The position numbers and the translations under genes are program-made. DNA of 64,000 nt from Pyrocephalus nanus (lineage: Eukaryota; Chordata; Aves; Passeriformes; Tyrannidae), in NCBI GenBank assembly GCA_038380795.1, contig CM076268.1, positions 4,705,001 through 4,769,000 on the forward strand. The letters run 5' to 3'. The notes beneath the pieces were generated by a model that saw only the letters and a list, made by a program, of their open reading frames with translations, made no database searches and was not told the DNA's origin. Each line of letters opens with the position of its first letter. Positions within the stretch are counted from its first letter, which is position 1. Below, one piece after another: positions 45,476-58,128 of this stretch.

Positions 45476-47814
45476 CAGAGCCAGAGGGATGTGCCCTCAT
45501 CCCAGGCCCTGCTCCCAGGGAATACCATGCTGGCACACAGCTCACCCAGCCCTCCATGCCCTGCAGTGTTCCTAAATAAAACACCCCTTTTTTTCCCCAA
45601 AAAAACACAAGCTCATCTTTGTGTCAGCCCGTGGAGCTGACAGAACTTGTACAGAGAATTCCAGATTTAATCAAGCATCTCAAATTAAGCCAGGTCCCTG
45701 CTGAGGAGCTCCTTAATTGCTGGTTTTCCTGCTCATACCTTTGCCCATCTCCTGTGGGGAGTTGGTGCCCTGTGGTGTGGGGGTTCCTGTGCCCCCCCTG
45801 GGGCTCTGCCCCCAGCACAGCCCCTCACACACCCTATGGCTTCCCAAGGCATCTCTGCTTGAGGCTGCCATGGAAAACACCTCGGATGTATCCACAGCAT
45901 CTCATAAGAGCATTTTTTAGGAAGCTTTGGGAAAATGCAACAGGGCACCAACGGGCTGCAGCCACGATGGTGAGGTTTGAGCTTTTTATTTAATCTGTCA
46001 AATGGGAGGATTTTGGTCAACATTCCCTTTGCTTATTAATACCTGGTGCCTGCTCCCTGGTTTTGTTTTCCTCTTGTTTTTTGAAGAAAACAAATATAAA
46101 CTCTTGCCTTTCCTTCCTGGCTCTTTGTCTGTTCCTTGCTCTTCCTTAAATAAAAAGCTAAAAATATTATTGTTGTTTCTTACAGGAAAATAACCCCAAA
46201 TAGAAACCTGTATAATTCAAATATTTTTGTGCATTATAATGGGTCCACGAAACAAGTTTCACAAAAAAAAATGCCACATAAACTAAGAACCTAAAGCATT
46301 TCAGGGATTCAAGCTCCTGATGGAAGTGAAGATTCAACTGTACAAGCCAAGTTCTTCTTGACCCCAAATGTAATAAGGTGTATTACAAAGTATCTGGTTT
46401 GCAAATATCCAACTTTAGTAGATCTGGAGTAAAGGAAAGAGCAAACTGAACTCTTATCAGTCAATATCCTGTGTAGGTTTATGTAGATAAATTTATTGTT
46501 TATTACTTCCCTATTCGAAAGAAAAGCTACATAGAAGAAAAAAAATCACTTTTACATGAGAGAGATCAGTGTTCTGAAACAGCCTTTAAAATATTTCAGA
46601 CAGAATCTCTTTGTTCATATCATTATTTTCCAGGGGTATCGAGTAAGAAGACATTTAAATTATAACTCTTGTTTCCTTTTTAAAGTGAGTAGGATCCTAT
46701 CAGAGGGGTCAAGCTGCCTTTGGACTGTCATTCTCCAAGGCCTGGGCACACACTTTTACAGAGGAAGGATGGAGAAACCCCTGGAAGAGCCAGAGGAACC
46801 TTTCCAAAACACAGTGAAGGCACTGAACCTTAGAGCTGGGCAAGAAATTATTTCACTCAACCCACATTTTCTTCTGCTTCAGGATACAAAGTTCCAGATC
46901 CAACTTTACGGGCTGAGCTCTGTATTTTCACCTTGAGACTCTTTCTCCCGGGACAATAATCCCATTGCAGGACCCTGGAAATGCAGGAAAACACAAAAAT
47001 GAGAACCTCAGGAGGCTGCAGGTGCTTCAAGTTTTCCCAGAATAGCCTTTATTAGCTCACCTGGGTCCTGCTTTGGGGAAATCCATGGACAGCTCAGTGA
47101 AAGGATCCCACTCCACTGCCAGAACCTTTCTTCAGGGACTGTTTAAGGTGATGATTCAATGTGTACATGGAGGCCATCATTTGTATTTCTTTGTGCTTCT
47201 GCTGTTCTCTAATTCTATTTTTGTGTGTTGGAAAGAAAAGGAGATTTTTTTTTTTTTTTTTAAATAAATCAGTCAAATGGAGCAGGGAAGTTGTAATCCC
47301 TGTAAGCAAAAACATGGCTTGAGGGAAGAACTGCATCAGGGAATGAGGCTCTGGGCTAATTGGGCAGTAAAGGTTTTAGTGGAAAAGAGTGATGGGGTGC
47401 TGGGATGGGTGGGATCTGTGGTCCAGCTTTTCTTAGGCCAGGTTCCCATGGAAGCCCAGAAATAGCTTCACTGGGGTGGATTCCTCAGGAGGGTGTCTGA
47501 GAACAGGGAGCCAACTCAGGAGCTCGGATGGGGCTCCAAGGAAACCTGTCCAAACTGGAAATGCAGAAGGGCTGAGGAGCTGGGCCTTTTTACGTGGGGA
47601 GTTCAATCAGATGTCAAAAATGAAGTGTCCCTAAGTGTGTAATGCTCCAGCAGCCTGTGACACACACCCTGCTGCCACCCACACCCTGGATGACTTGTCA
47701 CTGTTATGCCATATCTGTGTGAGCTCAAGAGGTCAAACATGAGTAAGAGCACAGGATGCTCTTGCAGTCAGATGTAATTTTGGATGTCTCCTGATCTTAG
47801 ATTCATTAGAAATG
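45476..47814. other. Intergenic, no gene recognised
   Basis: AATAAA words at 45575 and 46149 are candidate polyadenylation signals for FOXI2, though unusually distant. A T-run lies at about 47246-47262. No exon supported. Confidence 0.35.
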
Positions 47815-47920
47815 CAATGGAGGGATCCTTGGGATGTGCTGTGCAGGGCCAAGAGCTGGGCTAGGTGATCCTGATGGGTCCCTTCCATCTCAGCATTTTC
47901 TGTGATTCTATTCTGTAACT
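47815..47920 (+). mobile_element. CR1 3'-terminal fragment
   Basis: 'gggatccttgggatgtgctg' then 'cctgatgggtcccttccatc' and terminal 'tctgtgattctattctgta'. Same subtype as 22845-23310. Confidence 0.85.
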
Positions 47921-49419
47921 CTTGCTGGAGTTTAGAGCAAACTGGTGCCTCCTGTGGTGTCAGCTCTGCAGGGATGGGGGTAGCATCAAGGAAACAGCAT
48001 CTTTTCCCCCTTTTCCCCTTCAGTAAACTGTAAGGAGGGTTGAAAAGACCTCACTAGTTGAGGGAGTACCCAAAGAGACCAATAAATTGTGTTCATGGTT
48101 CATTTCACTGGAGAATTGGACTTATGTTAATGCATTATGGAAAAGCTCAGGAAATAACATAGTTATGGAAGCTCCACCCTATGCTGTGCTGGTCACAGGG
48201 GCAGCTGCAGCACTGGCAAGAAAACAACAGCCTTGGTTCAACATTCAAGGATGAACCCATGGAAGTGAGGATTTAGGCTGTTCCTTTATCCAACAAAATA
48301 ACTTTGATGGTTTCTTTACTCTAGAGCAACACTTTGGCCTATATAAGAAAGAGAAGGGGCTGGCAAACACTCATAAATCATGTTTTTGGGTGCAAAGTTA
48401 ATCCATGGCTGGTGGTTGGCAGGTGATATGCTGAACATTTAATTCTTGGGCCGTGGTTTGAGCCCAGCTTCAGGTCTGAAGCCTCTACTCTCAGCACACA
48501 ATAACTGTCTTCACAAAGAACAACCCCTCATCTCTCACCGTCCCTGGCAGGTTTTCCTCCCAAAAAGGGCTGGACAAAGCTTGGCAGAGCAGAATGACCT
48601 CTGGCCCAGAGGGGTGAAGGGGATTTTCGTTGCGTGCAAATGGTGCCTGTGGGGTGTCCGCTGGATTAACTTGGAGGAATGGAAAAGAAGTCTCATGGCA
48701 CATTCCCAAAAAAACACATGGGGTCTGTCCTTGCAGTGCTCACTGGCTGGGCAGGGAAAGGCAGACAGTGGCTGGAAAAGAGAGATGGAGGTTTCATTTC
48801 TTGAGCAATTAGTCTGTGAATTATTTTACTGGGTTTAATTCCTTGTATTTTAGTCTTAGTTATATTCAAATCTAGTTGCAAAAGCAATAAATCTCTATTT
48901 TTAGAGTGATTATCACTTAGGAGGAGCCCATAATAAATGCAAACAGGATGTGATAAATCAAATTTATTTCTACTTTTGATTCAGTTTTCCATCCACTCCA
49001 ATACTTGCATGTGATTCATCCTTGTTAAGCACCACGACTTTCCTGTGCTTCACCGGATGACAACATTGCTTCCCAGGATTTTTTTTTTTTTGTTGGCAAG
49101 ACAGAACAGGGACTATTACATTTTCTACAGCTGTACTGTGTGGGGAAAATCAATACATAATAAGGTTTCCACATTCCAGTCACTGCCTTGGAGTCAGCAA
49201 GGGAAAGCAAGGTGTCTGTATTTCTTACATAAAAAAATAACAGGAAACTCTTGATTTTTGGGAGTTGTCTGCAGTTCCATGCTGCAGGAGGTGGCAATTC
49301 TAGGCCTGTAAAAAAAAACATGGACAAATACGGAGTGGAAGCAGGTTGGATGTGAATGACTTGTCTTGTAAATTGTAGCAAATCATCCCTGTCTGGTGCA
49401 TCTCCTTCCTTGGGATTGT
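47921..49419. other. Intergenic, no gene recognised
   Basis: AT-rich unique sequence with a T-run at 49079-49091. Confidence 0.35.
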
Positions 49420-49570
49420 GTCCCTGGCACAGGTTGCCCAGAGAAGCTGTGGCTGCCCCATCCCTGGAAGTGTCCAAGGCTGGATTGGATGGGGCTTGGA
49501 GCGACCTGAGATAGTGGAAGGTGTGGAACTGAATGGGCTTTAAGGTCCCTTCCAACCCAATCCAGTCTGG
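49420..49570 (+). mobile_element. CR1 LINE 3' fragment with internal deletion
   Basis: Starts at 'tgtccctggcacaggttgcc'. The 'ccctgcccatggcagggg' block is missing between 'gtggaaggtg' and 'tggaactgaatggg'. Ends at 'cccaatccagtctgggatg'. Confidence 0.88.
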
Positions 49571-51187
49571 GATGCAGGCACCCAAAATTGCCAAGCCCAG
49601 GTGTCCTTCCCACTCTGCTCAGGGGCCCTTGGTTGTGCTGAGCTGCTCTGAAAAATGTCCTGAGCTGCCTCCAAGAGCAGGGAACTCGTGGTGGGGATGG
49701 GTTTCAGTGAGTGCTGAGTGAAATACTGCAAACCTAGGGGTGGTAGAGGAGAAATGGTATCATGAAGTAGGGGGAAAATTGAATTATAATAAAAACACTC
49801 TCAGGTATTGGCTCCAAGATCATATGGAAGCAACAGGGAGAAAAACCACTCTAATCCTGCCTGCAACAATAGCATTTAAAAGCCCAACTCCTGTCTACCA
49901 AAAAGGATTAAAATGGCTTTTTTTCACTGATTTTTCTTTCAAAATTGCAACACAAATTAGGAATATTTTTTCTTCTTTTAAGGAAAATACTTATCACCTG
50001 TATAACCACATGGAAAAAGGAAGATTTTTTTTTGGGGGGGAGTGATTTCTCCCAGGCTTGCCAAAGGATTTCATACTATTATCTCTGTTACCAGCTTAGT
50101 TCATATGCAACTGTCAGGTTTTGACAGAACTCTTATTTTATTATTTTATTTTATTTTTTTTTAAATTTTATTTTATTCTGGGCTAAGCTTGCAAAGTGTT
50201 GCTGCTCGTGCTGAGCCCTAAGACACTCAAGGCTCGTTAAGATGAAGTTATGAGGTTTTTTTTCAGACTAAGAAAAGCCAATGCAAAACCATTCCATGTG
50301 AAGGCAGTTAATCACTAGTGAGGCTTTCTGGTCTCTTCACAGCAGATGATCAGCATAGACTGCTTTTAAAATAAACTTAGTTTTTTGCTGTTCATTTCTA
50401 GCTGGGATTTTTTTTTGCCTTGAAGCGCGTGGTGAAAGATCAATATATTTTATCAGGCATTTTATGAAGTGTCTTTGAACCCTACCCTGGAGCTTCTCCT
50501 TTGTATTAAGACAATTTTCCTCCAGTTTAAATGTAATTAATGGCTATTTAAAAGCTCTTTACGGTGCCCACGTGTTTAGGTGAGATTTCTGTGAAAAAGG
50601 ATTTGCTCAGACCTTGTAACACCTAAAACAGGGGCAAGAAGAACTCACAGCTCAGCTTTAGCCCCTTCAACTACACTCTGTGTAGTGTCTGAAAGAAAAG
50701 CACTGTCAAAGAAACAAAAAAAATATCACATAAGGAAGTTGTTTGGGGAAAAAAAATGCCCTTTCCTGTAAGTGTGTCTCCAGGCAGTATAAAAGCTGTT
50801 TTGGTACAAAAATACGTGTTATATCCACACTGAGATGCACAGGCGTTGCTGACAAGGAGATAAATTGATTCTTCAATCATCTTGTGCTTATCTTTATTTT
50901 GTAGCCCCTCCAGGTTTTGGTTTGCACTCAGTTTTTTGTCCAAAGCCATTTATCTCAGTGTTTGACTCCTGCCTGATCCCTGCTCCGGTGGCTGGGGCTG
51001 CCCAAGGCGCCCATTAACCCCCCATTCCCAACCCCTTCCATGCTCTGCTACCTGGGAACCTCCTCCCTGACAGGCCTTGGGGCTGCCCATGGAAAAAGAA
51101 ACAGCTTTAAGAAGGAAGAAGAGGTTTTTAATACCATAATTGAAGGTTTCAGATTCATACGAGCCATTTAAAATGACAGGCTTTGTG

Positions 51188-51189
<2 letters not shown>
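49571..51189. other. Intergenic, no gene recognised
   Basis: AT-rich sequence. A (TTTTA)-like patch lies at about 50132-50177. No exon supported. Confidence 0.35.
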
Positions 51190-51225
<36 letters not shown>

Positions 51226-51259
51226 TTGTTGTTGTTGTTTTTTTTGTTTTTTTTTTTTT
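51190..51259. repeat. Poly-T / (GTT)n tract
   Basis: Thirty-five consecutive T (51190-51224), then five GTT units and further T-runs interrupted by single G. On the minus strand this is an (A)n(CAA)n tract. It may mark an old retroposed tail or simple slippage. No associated element was recognised. Confidence 0.95.
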
Positions 51260-51587
51260 AAAGTTACACATGCCATCCCTTCAGGTTCCTCTTGTAAATT
51301 TGCCAGGGCTCACAGCATTCCCTTAAATTCTTTTCCCCCCCCCCACTTTTGTTTCTGTAACGAGATAAGCTTCTCATGGTTTGTTAAGCTGCAAGACATG
51401 AAAGAGGGTTTTTAAGCTGCTGATTCAGGATGGGAAACCAGGTAATCACAGTTTCTTACTCCCTGTTTGTTACATGTGGGCTTACAGGAGAGATTTTGGC
51501 CTTTTTTAGGGGAGGATATTGTTGAGAAAATCACACCTGTTAAGAATAACCTGTGCTTAAATTAATTCCCACTGGGGCTGTGAGATT

Positions 51588-51695
51588 TCACAGAATCACA
51601 GGATGGTTTGGGGTGGAAGTTACCTTAAAGATCATCTCATTCCAACCCCCTGCCACAGGCAGGGACACCTTCCCCTGGAAGAATATCCAATATTT
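51588..51695 (-). mobile_element. CR1 3' fragment with internal deletion
   Basis: 'ttcacagaatcacaggatgg' to 'gcagggacaccttcccctgg', then a jump to 'gaagaatatccaatat', skipping the middle of the usual tail. Confidence 0.87.
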
Positions 51696-52459
51696 AAAGT
51701 CGAAGAGCTGCTTAAAGCAATTTCCCTGAATGAAATTATACCCTGAGTAGGTGCACTGGATTCATCACAAAAATTGGAACCTCACAGGAAAAAAGCTTTA
51801 AAACTGCTCCAATGCAAGGAGGTGAACAAGACACTGCCCCTGAACCCTTCAGCTCCGTTGCTGCTCCCCTTTGGGAGTACTCAGTACTTTTATTTTAAGT
51901 AATAGCTGTTATTCAGTGAGTGTTCCTTTTTTCCTTCAGCCCATCAAGTACCAGCCACTGGCAGGACTGTGGCAAAGGAGAAGAAATTCTCAGGCAATCC
52001 CCCCTTTTAAAGACAAACCTGGAGATGCAGAAGTCAAGGCTGCTGGCAGGAAAGGGCCAGTGTGAGTGTGGGCTTTAGGGAGCTGCTTGCCCAAGTCCCC
52101 TTAATCTGTACCTCAGTAAAGAACACTTGACCTCCTTGTGTCAAATTTTATTAGTGGAAAGGCACATGCAAGGGAGTGGGACTTGTTTTCTGGGAAGGTT
52201 AAAAGCCTAAATTCTTCTGTTGTTCTCTGTTCACCCTCAGCTCTTCCTCTGCTCGTGGTCCAGCCCAGATTCTCCAGAGCTGAACCATAAAGGGCATCCC
52301 TGATGAGGAGGGCTGTCAATACTGTGATGTCCACTGGACTCGCAAATGGATTGGAGATTTCCTTTCCTCCTGGGCCAAAGACATCATCCAGCTGGCCCCA
52401 GATCTCAGGTCCCTCTCACGTGTCAATGTCCTCAATATCCCACTGATGAATGAGTTGTA
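51696..52459. other. Intergenic with one possible cryptic exon
   Basis: 51940-52061 is an open 122-nt stretch between a strong acceptor (cctttttt-ccttcag) and a donor GTGAGT. I do not recognise its product. The remainder is unremarkable. Confidence 0.25.
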
Positions 52460-52905
52460 GAGTCCAGAGGAGGACATGGAGATGCTCCAAGAGCTGGAGC
52501 TCCTCTGCTCTGGAGCCAGGCTGGGAGAGCTGGGGGTGTTCACCAGGAGAAGAGAAGGCTCCAGGGAGACCTGAGAGCCCCTTCCAGGGCCTAAAGGGGC
52601 TCCAAGAGAGCTGGAGAGGGACTGGGGACAAGGGATGGAGGGATAGGACACAGGGAATGGCTTCCCAGTGCCAGAGGGCAGGGATAGATGGAATATTGGG
52701 AAGGAATTCTTGGCTGTGAGGATGGTGAGGCCCTGGCACAGGTTGCCCAGAGCAGCTGTGGCTGCCCCATCCCTGGAAGTGTCCAAGGCCAGGTTGGGAC
52801 AGGGTTTGGAGCATCCTGGGCTGGTGGAAGGTGTCCCTGCCCATGGCAGAACGAGATGAGCTTTAAGGTCCCTTCCAAGCCAAACCATTTGATAATGATA
52901 TTGGA
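52460..52905 (+). mobile_element. CR1 LINE fragment, long
   Basis: Starts at 'tagagtccagaggaggacat', the CR1 region upstream of the tail. It includes 'gagctggagctcctctgctc', 'ccaagagagctggagaggga' and the complete tail, with a decayed 3' end. Confidence 0.93.
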
Positions 52906-54196
52906 GTTTGACTGAGTGTCAGTACTTGGAGTCAGGGACAGATTGATGCAGCTCAGGCTTTTCCTGTCATTGCAAATTGGGGCACAATGGGTATAAATCC
53001 CCAGTAGTTTTTTTTTAATTTGCATGGGAATAGACCAGAAAAATTTCTAATTACTGTAAAGGAAGAAGAGTGAACAAGAAAAATAAAAGAAAGCCAACAC
53101 ACAGCAGCTCACGTTTTTGCTGGGGAAAATGAAACCTGGAGCCTGGATCCATGTCTGTCCTCAAGCAGAGTTTTCCTGGGTTTGCAGTTTGTAAATCCAC
53201 CCTTTACAGTGCACTGAAAGACCAACCTGCTAATCCCAAATGGTCAGAAAATTGCACATTTGGCACATATTACATTAAATATTTCTTTGTTCTTAGCTGT
53301 GTAAAGGGTTTCCTCGAAACACTGAGTCAGAGCCATGGGTACAGGGGAAAGGTGATGATTGGACTGCTGGGACACAAAGTGCAGCTTTAAAAACAGGAAA
53401 TTTTGAGGATTAATCTTTGCTTTAAAGGTATAAATCCATTGTAATACTGAACCTCACTTTTAACAATTACATATCTTTAAAAACAGCATCACTTGTGGGT
53501 TTTATCCATCTAAATTTAAATGGAAAGCTCTAACAGGGATTTAGTGACAAAGTGAAGTTAACACTTCATTTTAGCACTCAAACCCAGGGATATTAAGGAT
53601 ACAGAATAAACTGGCATTTTCTATCTGTATGACTCATTACCACTTCAAGTTTCTGCTTGTAGGATATAATGCTTTGTTTCATAATGATACATAAGTGACA
53701 AATTTTGATACTTTAATGCACTATTCTCTTCTTCAACAACTAATTACTACAATTAACTTCCTGTGTAGTTAATTCCTTCTCCTCCCATCTTCCAGCCACA
53801 TACTGTGAGGATAAGAAAAATACTGAAAAAATTACCTGTGCTTTTTCCCTTCAGCCCTTGAAAGGGGTTTGCAGAGGAACAACACTGGGAGGATTATTTA
53901 GACTTAAAACTGACTTAAAATTTGCCTGGGAACCACGAGGCACAAACCAAAGGCTGAGGGGGGCTCAGTGAAAGCCCTTTTTTGTTGCACAGACCGTGGG
54001 TGTGAGGGCAAAGCTTCACTGCTGAGGGGAGGAAAATGGGATGGATGTTCCCAAAAAGCTAAAAAGGATGAAATGCATCACCTGATATCTGAGACTAATG
54101 GTTCTCTACAATCAGAAATGCTATCCCTGGCATAATTTCCTCAGCCTCAGGGGACAGCAACACTCATTTTTTTAGGGGGCCGAGTGGAGCTGCTTT
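52906..54196. other. Intergenic, no gene recognised
   Basis: AT-rich unique sequence with no recognised repeat or exon. Confidence 0.35.
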
Positions 54197-54305
54197 TTCA
54201 AACTGAAAGAAGGCAGATTTAGATGAGATATTAGGAAGAAATTCTCTTTGAGGGTTGCTCTGGCACAGGTTGCCCAGAGAAGCTGTGGATGCCCCATCTC
54301 AGGTG
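54197..54305 (+). mobile_element. CR1 fragment lacking its 3' end
   Basis: 'tttcaaactgaaagaaggca' through 'tctggcacaggttgcccaga' to 'gctgtggatgccccatctca', then it stops. It faces the inverted CR1 at 54433. Confidence 0.85.
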
Positions 54306-54432
54306 CTGTGGTCCACCTGAGGAGGGGCAAAATGCCTTAAGACAGCAGCCATTTCCAGTCTTCCCAAGGTTATTTCCATTCTGGGAATTTGTCAGGGAGT
54401 TAAGGGCATTAATAGACTCAGCAATTTCTTGT

Positions 54433-54580
54433 CCTGTTTGGATTGGAAGGGACCTTAAAGCTCATCCAGTCCCACCCCCTTCCCATCCCCATCTTCCACT
54501 ATCCCAGGTTGCTCCAAGCTTTGTCCCAACCTTGGACACTTCCAGGGATCCAGGAGCAGCCACAGCTTCTTTGGGCAACA
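54433..54580 (-). mobile_element. CR1 3' fragment, inverted relative to 54197
   Basis: 'cctgtttggattggaaggga' through 'ttccactatcccaggttgct' to 'agccacagcttctttgggca'. The 'gccatgggcagggacac' block is degraded. Confidence 0.88.
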
Positions 54581-55453
54581 AAGGGAAGAGATTTTCATGA
54601 GTGTGAATTTTTTTCACTCCTTTGAGCTCGACACAAATTCTGTATTTTCAGTTTCTTTTTTTTTTTTTTTTTCTGAGCATCTAAAAAAAAATAATTTGTC
54701 TCTCCAAGCTTTCCCACCTGTATGTTTTGGAAAGTTTAAAATGCTTTTGGAGCCTCACAAGTGGGTGGGAAGACTGCAGAGCCTTAACCTGGTCCCTGCA
54801 GTGGGTGTCAGGAGTGTCACAGTGTCCCTCCTTCTGGTGACACATCTGTCCAGGACACCCCACCGGGTGTCTGCACTTCTCATCACCGGGATATAATCTT
54901 ACAGACAGATATTTTGGGGGTCAGGGGTTCCCTAAATGTACCACATCTGGTTCAGGTCTGACATTTATCATGCTGGATTCTGGAAACAGTTCATAGCAAG
55001 GAGTACTATGATGACTTTTATAATTCCAAGTGACCCGAATCATGACAATATCTTTTACCAGCAGCCATCAATTTTCACTTCCAATCGCTTTCTCCTGCTG
55101 TCTATAAAATAACCCAGCCAAGGGGGTGAGATATTTCATCCCTCTGAAATTTTCTCACACTCCAGAGATCCTGAAAATAATCCACACTCTCCACATTTCT
55201 CACCACAAATGACAGCAGAAACTCATTAATTCATCTTGTAAAGAAATACAGGTAAAATTATACTCGCTCCTTCTGCTCAGGGAGAGATGATGTGATGCAG
55301 GAGACTGGAATGACTCTTGAAATCCAAGATTCTTTTCACTGCATTTATGTTTTACTGACAAAAAGTTGCTTAAATGAATTTCTGTTGTTGCTTATACCAC
55401 AACCACTGAGATTTTGGTCTTCTGTGTCACATCCCTTGAGGCAAAATAGTTCT
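54581..55453. other. Intergenic, no gene recognised
   Basis: Unique sequence with a T-run at 54656-54672. Confidence 0.35.
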
Positions 55454-55605
55454 TCTCACAGAATCATTTGGGTTATAAAAGTCCTCTGAGATCATCAAGG
55501 CCACCCTGTGCCTGATCCCCACCTTGTCACCCAGCCCAGAGCACTGAGTGCCACATCCAGTTGTTCCTTGGACACCTCCAGGGATGGGCACTCTGTGCCA
55601 AGGCA
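55454..55605 (-). mobile_element. CR1 LINE 3' fragment, long-tail subtype, shortened
   Basis: 'tctcacagaatcatttgggt' through 'gagatcatcaaggccaccct' and 'gcactgagtgccacatccag' to 'acctccagggatgggcactc'. Confidence 0.9.
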
Positions 55606-57241
55606 CAACCTTGGAGAGACCTTGAATGATTGTGTCTTACCTAGAAGAAATTTCCAGTAGGTATTAGTGAAACCAAAGCCCAAGAACCTGGAAGCAAAGA
55701 GTAAAATGAGTCTCTTGAAATTAAAAAGAAAAAGAAAAAGAAAAATAGACCACTGGGAGTAGAGAGGTGGTATGGAAAAAAAAAAAAAAAAAAAACACCC
55801 CAAAGCATCTGCCTGTGAAATCAAAATCGAGCCAGGAAAGGCTGATTAGTAGTTGTGGTGATCCCATTAGAGGTATGCTGTTGTTTTGATCTTGATGTAT
55901 TTTTGTGGAAGAAAAATTATCCAGCAGCAAGGGTGGAATTTTTAATGCAATATTTCATGAAGTGCCCTTCATGAAAGGGATTGGAAAACAGCAGAGTGAA
56001 GAAGGTCTGTAGGAATACAAATATGTAATGAGGAGCTGACTCCTGCCCTGGAAATGAAAAGGTGACAGTGGAATCGAGAGCACTGTCAGCTTAAATGAGG
56101 CAGTAATGGCTTTGGCTGGTACCTCCAGGGCTTCAGAGAGACTCTCTCAAGATAATTCACTGTTAATTAACTTTCTCTTTCCCCAGAGGGTCTCCGTGCC
56201 CAGTTGTTTTTAGATTTACCTAGAAAATTGGGTTTAATTCTCTTTTTCCTGAGTTAAAAGTCACAAGTGGGAGGTGAGGGAGAGACCTAGGATTTCTCTG
56301 CAGCAATGTGGGCAAGAGTGGGCTGCAAGGGAATTTCTGGGAGTAGAAAGGAGCTTGTGCTGTTCTGCAGTGATTCAAAACAAAAGTCTAATAACACAAC
56401 AGGCTTATATCCCCCAGAGTGTTACCTTTTTCTTTTCCTTGGCTGTAGTACTTTGGGTTTCTTTAAATGATGTTATGATCTTGTTTGAGGAACAAACTTT
56501 TGGGAACACTTTGTGAGACGGATGCCCAAGGCTGAGCCCTGGGGATTTGCTGTTTCACATTTTCTTTTTGGAGATACATTTTGTTTTGTTGGGGTTTTTT
56601 GATTTTTTTCTTCAGTGCACCAGAAGAAATGAAGCATTTGACATGGATTTTTAGGAAACAGTCTTGCTTTGTCCATATTTTGGATAGGGTTCATCTCGAC
56701 AGCTGAATTAGGCTCGTTGTTGAGGCTGAGACAAGATGCTTGGGGTCACCTCTGCCCCCAAAATGTCTCGTTACTGCAGTTTATTGTATCTTCAGGATGG
56801 GCAGTGTCAGGGAGGCTGAAATTTTACACTTCCCTGGTACCTGACTGAGGATATCAACCTGCTAAAGGACAATTTCACGTGGCCTTCCAGGGGACAACCA
56901 CGTTTTCACCATATTTCCAGAGACCACTTGCTGTCTCTTGCCTTTCAGGATCGTTATTTTCCACCAAGGTGGCAGCTTCTCATTTTAAAGCAAATCTTGT
57001 CCTTGAAAGCAGCCCACTGCCACGGAGAAAATGATGCTTCATTGAGTTATCACCTCCACAAGCACATGGTAGCAATTGCTGGGGATAAATTACAGACATC
57101 AAAGCCTTCTAATGACCAGACTTGGGGTAAAATTAGCTTTGTTAATTAGACCCAACACCAACCTTGCACAGATGATGCTTCCCCTGATAGCCTGTGCTGT
57201 GCATGTGCCATTACTGTCTGTCTGCTTGGGGGGGAAGGATT
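55606..57241. other. Intergenic, no gene recognised
   Basis: Unique sequence with an A-run at 55776-55795, preceded by GAAAAA-type A-rich sequence at 55724-55745. Confidence 0.35.
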
Positions 57242-57500
57242 CAGCCTGAAAGAGGGGAGATTTGCATGGGATATCAGGAAGGAATTCTTGGCTGTGAGGG
57301 TGGTGAGGCCCTAGCACAGGTTGCCCAGAGAAGCTGAGGCTGCCCCTGGAATCCTTGGAAGTGTCCAAGGCCAGGTTGGGACAGGGCTTGGAGCAACCTG
57401 GGACAGTGGAAGGTGTCCCTGCCCATGGCAGGGAGTGGAATGAGATTGTCTTCAATATTCCCTCCAATCCAAACCATTCCATCACTATATGACTCTATGA
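57242..57500 (+). mobile_element. CR1 LINE 3' fragment, near-complete tail
   Basis: 'cagcctgaaagaggggagat' to 'ccattccatcactatatgac'. It ends with recognisable terminal repeats ('ctatatgactctatgaga'). Confidence 0.93.
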
Positions 57501-57657
57501 GAGTGGTGAAGAAGCTCCTGTCATCCCTTGAAGAAAGAAAGACAAGTCACAGCCAAGGGAAATAGATAAATAAAAAAAAATAAAGCAGGGAAAAGTGTAT
57601 TTTACAGATCACAGGTTAAAAATATATAGCTTGAAGTAAAATTTTCTATTAGAGAGA

Positions 57658-58128
57658 GCAGAGAATCATAGAAGTGTTAAAGGTGGAAAAGCCCTCAAAG
57701 ATCATTGAGTTCAACCATCCCCCAGCACTGTCAAGTCCACCACTAACCCAAGTCCCCAAGGGCCATATCCACAAGGCTTTTAAACCCCTCTAGGCATGAG
57801 AACTCCACCATTGCCCTGGGTAGCTGTGCCAGGGCTGAACAGCCCTTTCCAGGAAGGAATTTTTCCTATATCCAACCTGACCCTCCCCTGGCACAGCTGG
57901 AGACCGTTCCCTCTCATCCTGTCCCTTGTTGACTGGGAGCGGAGCCTGACCCATTCTTGGCTCCCCTCTCTTGTCAGGGAGTTGCAGAGCCAGAAGGTCC
58001 CCCCTGAGCCTCCTTTTCTCCAGGCTGAGCCCCCCCAGCTCCCTCAGCTGCTCCTGGTGCTCCAGACCCTTCCCCAGCTCCGTTCCCTTCCCTGAACACG
58101 CTCCAGCCCCTCAATGTCCCTCTTGTCA
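57658..58128 (-). mobile_element. Longest antisense CR1 fragment of the long-tail subtype
   Basis: 'agagaatcatagaagtgtta' at the 3' end, then 'agtccaccactaacccaagt', 'tatccaacctgaccctcccc', 'gagcctccttttctccaggc' and 'cacgctccagcccctcaatg'. It reaches further into the element than the similar copy at 31059. Confidence 0.93.

Noticed and set aside
49025..49594. 189-codon minus-strand open frame
   Set aside because: Half of it is antisense CR1, and the rest has no family resemblance or splice context.
52316..52888. 190-codon minus-strand open frame
   Set aside because: Antisense of the sense CR1 at 52460-52905.
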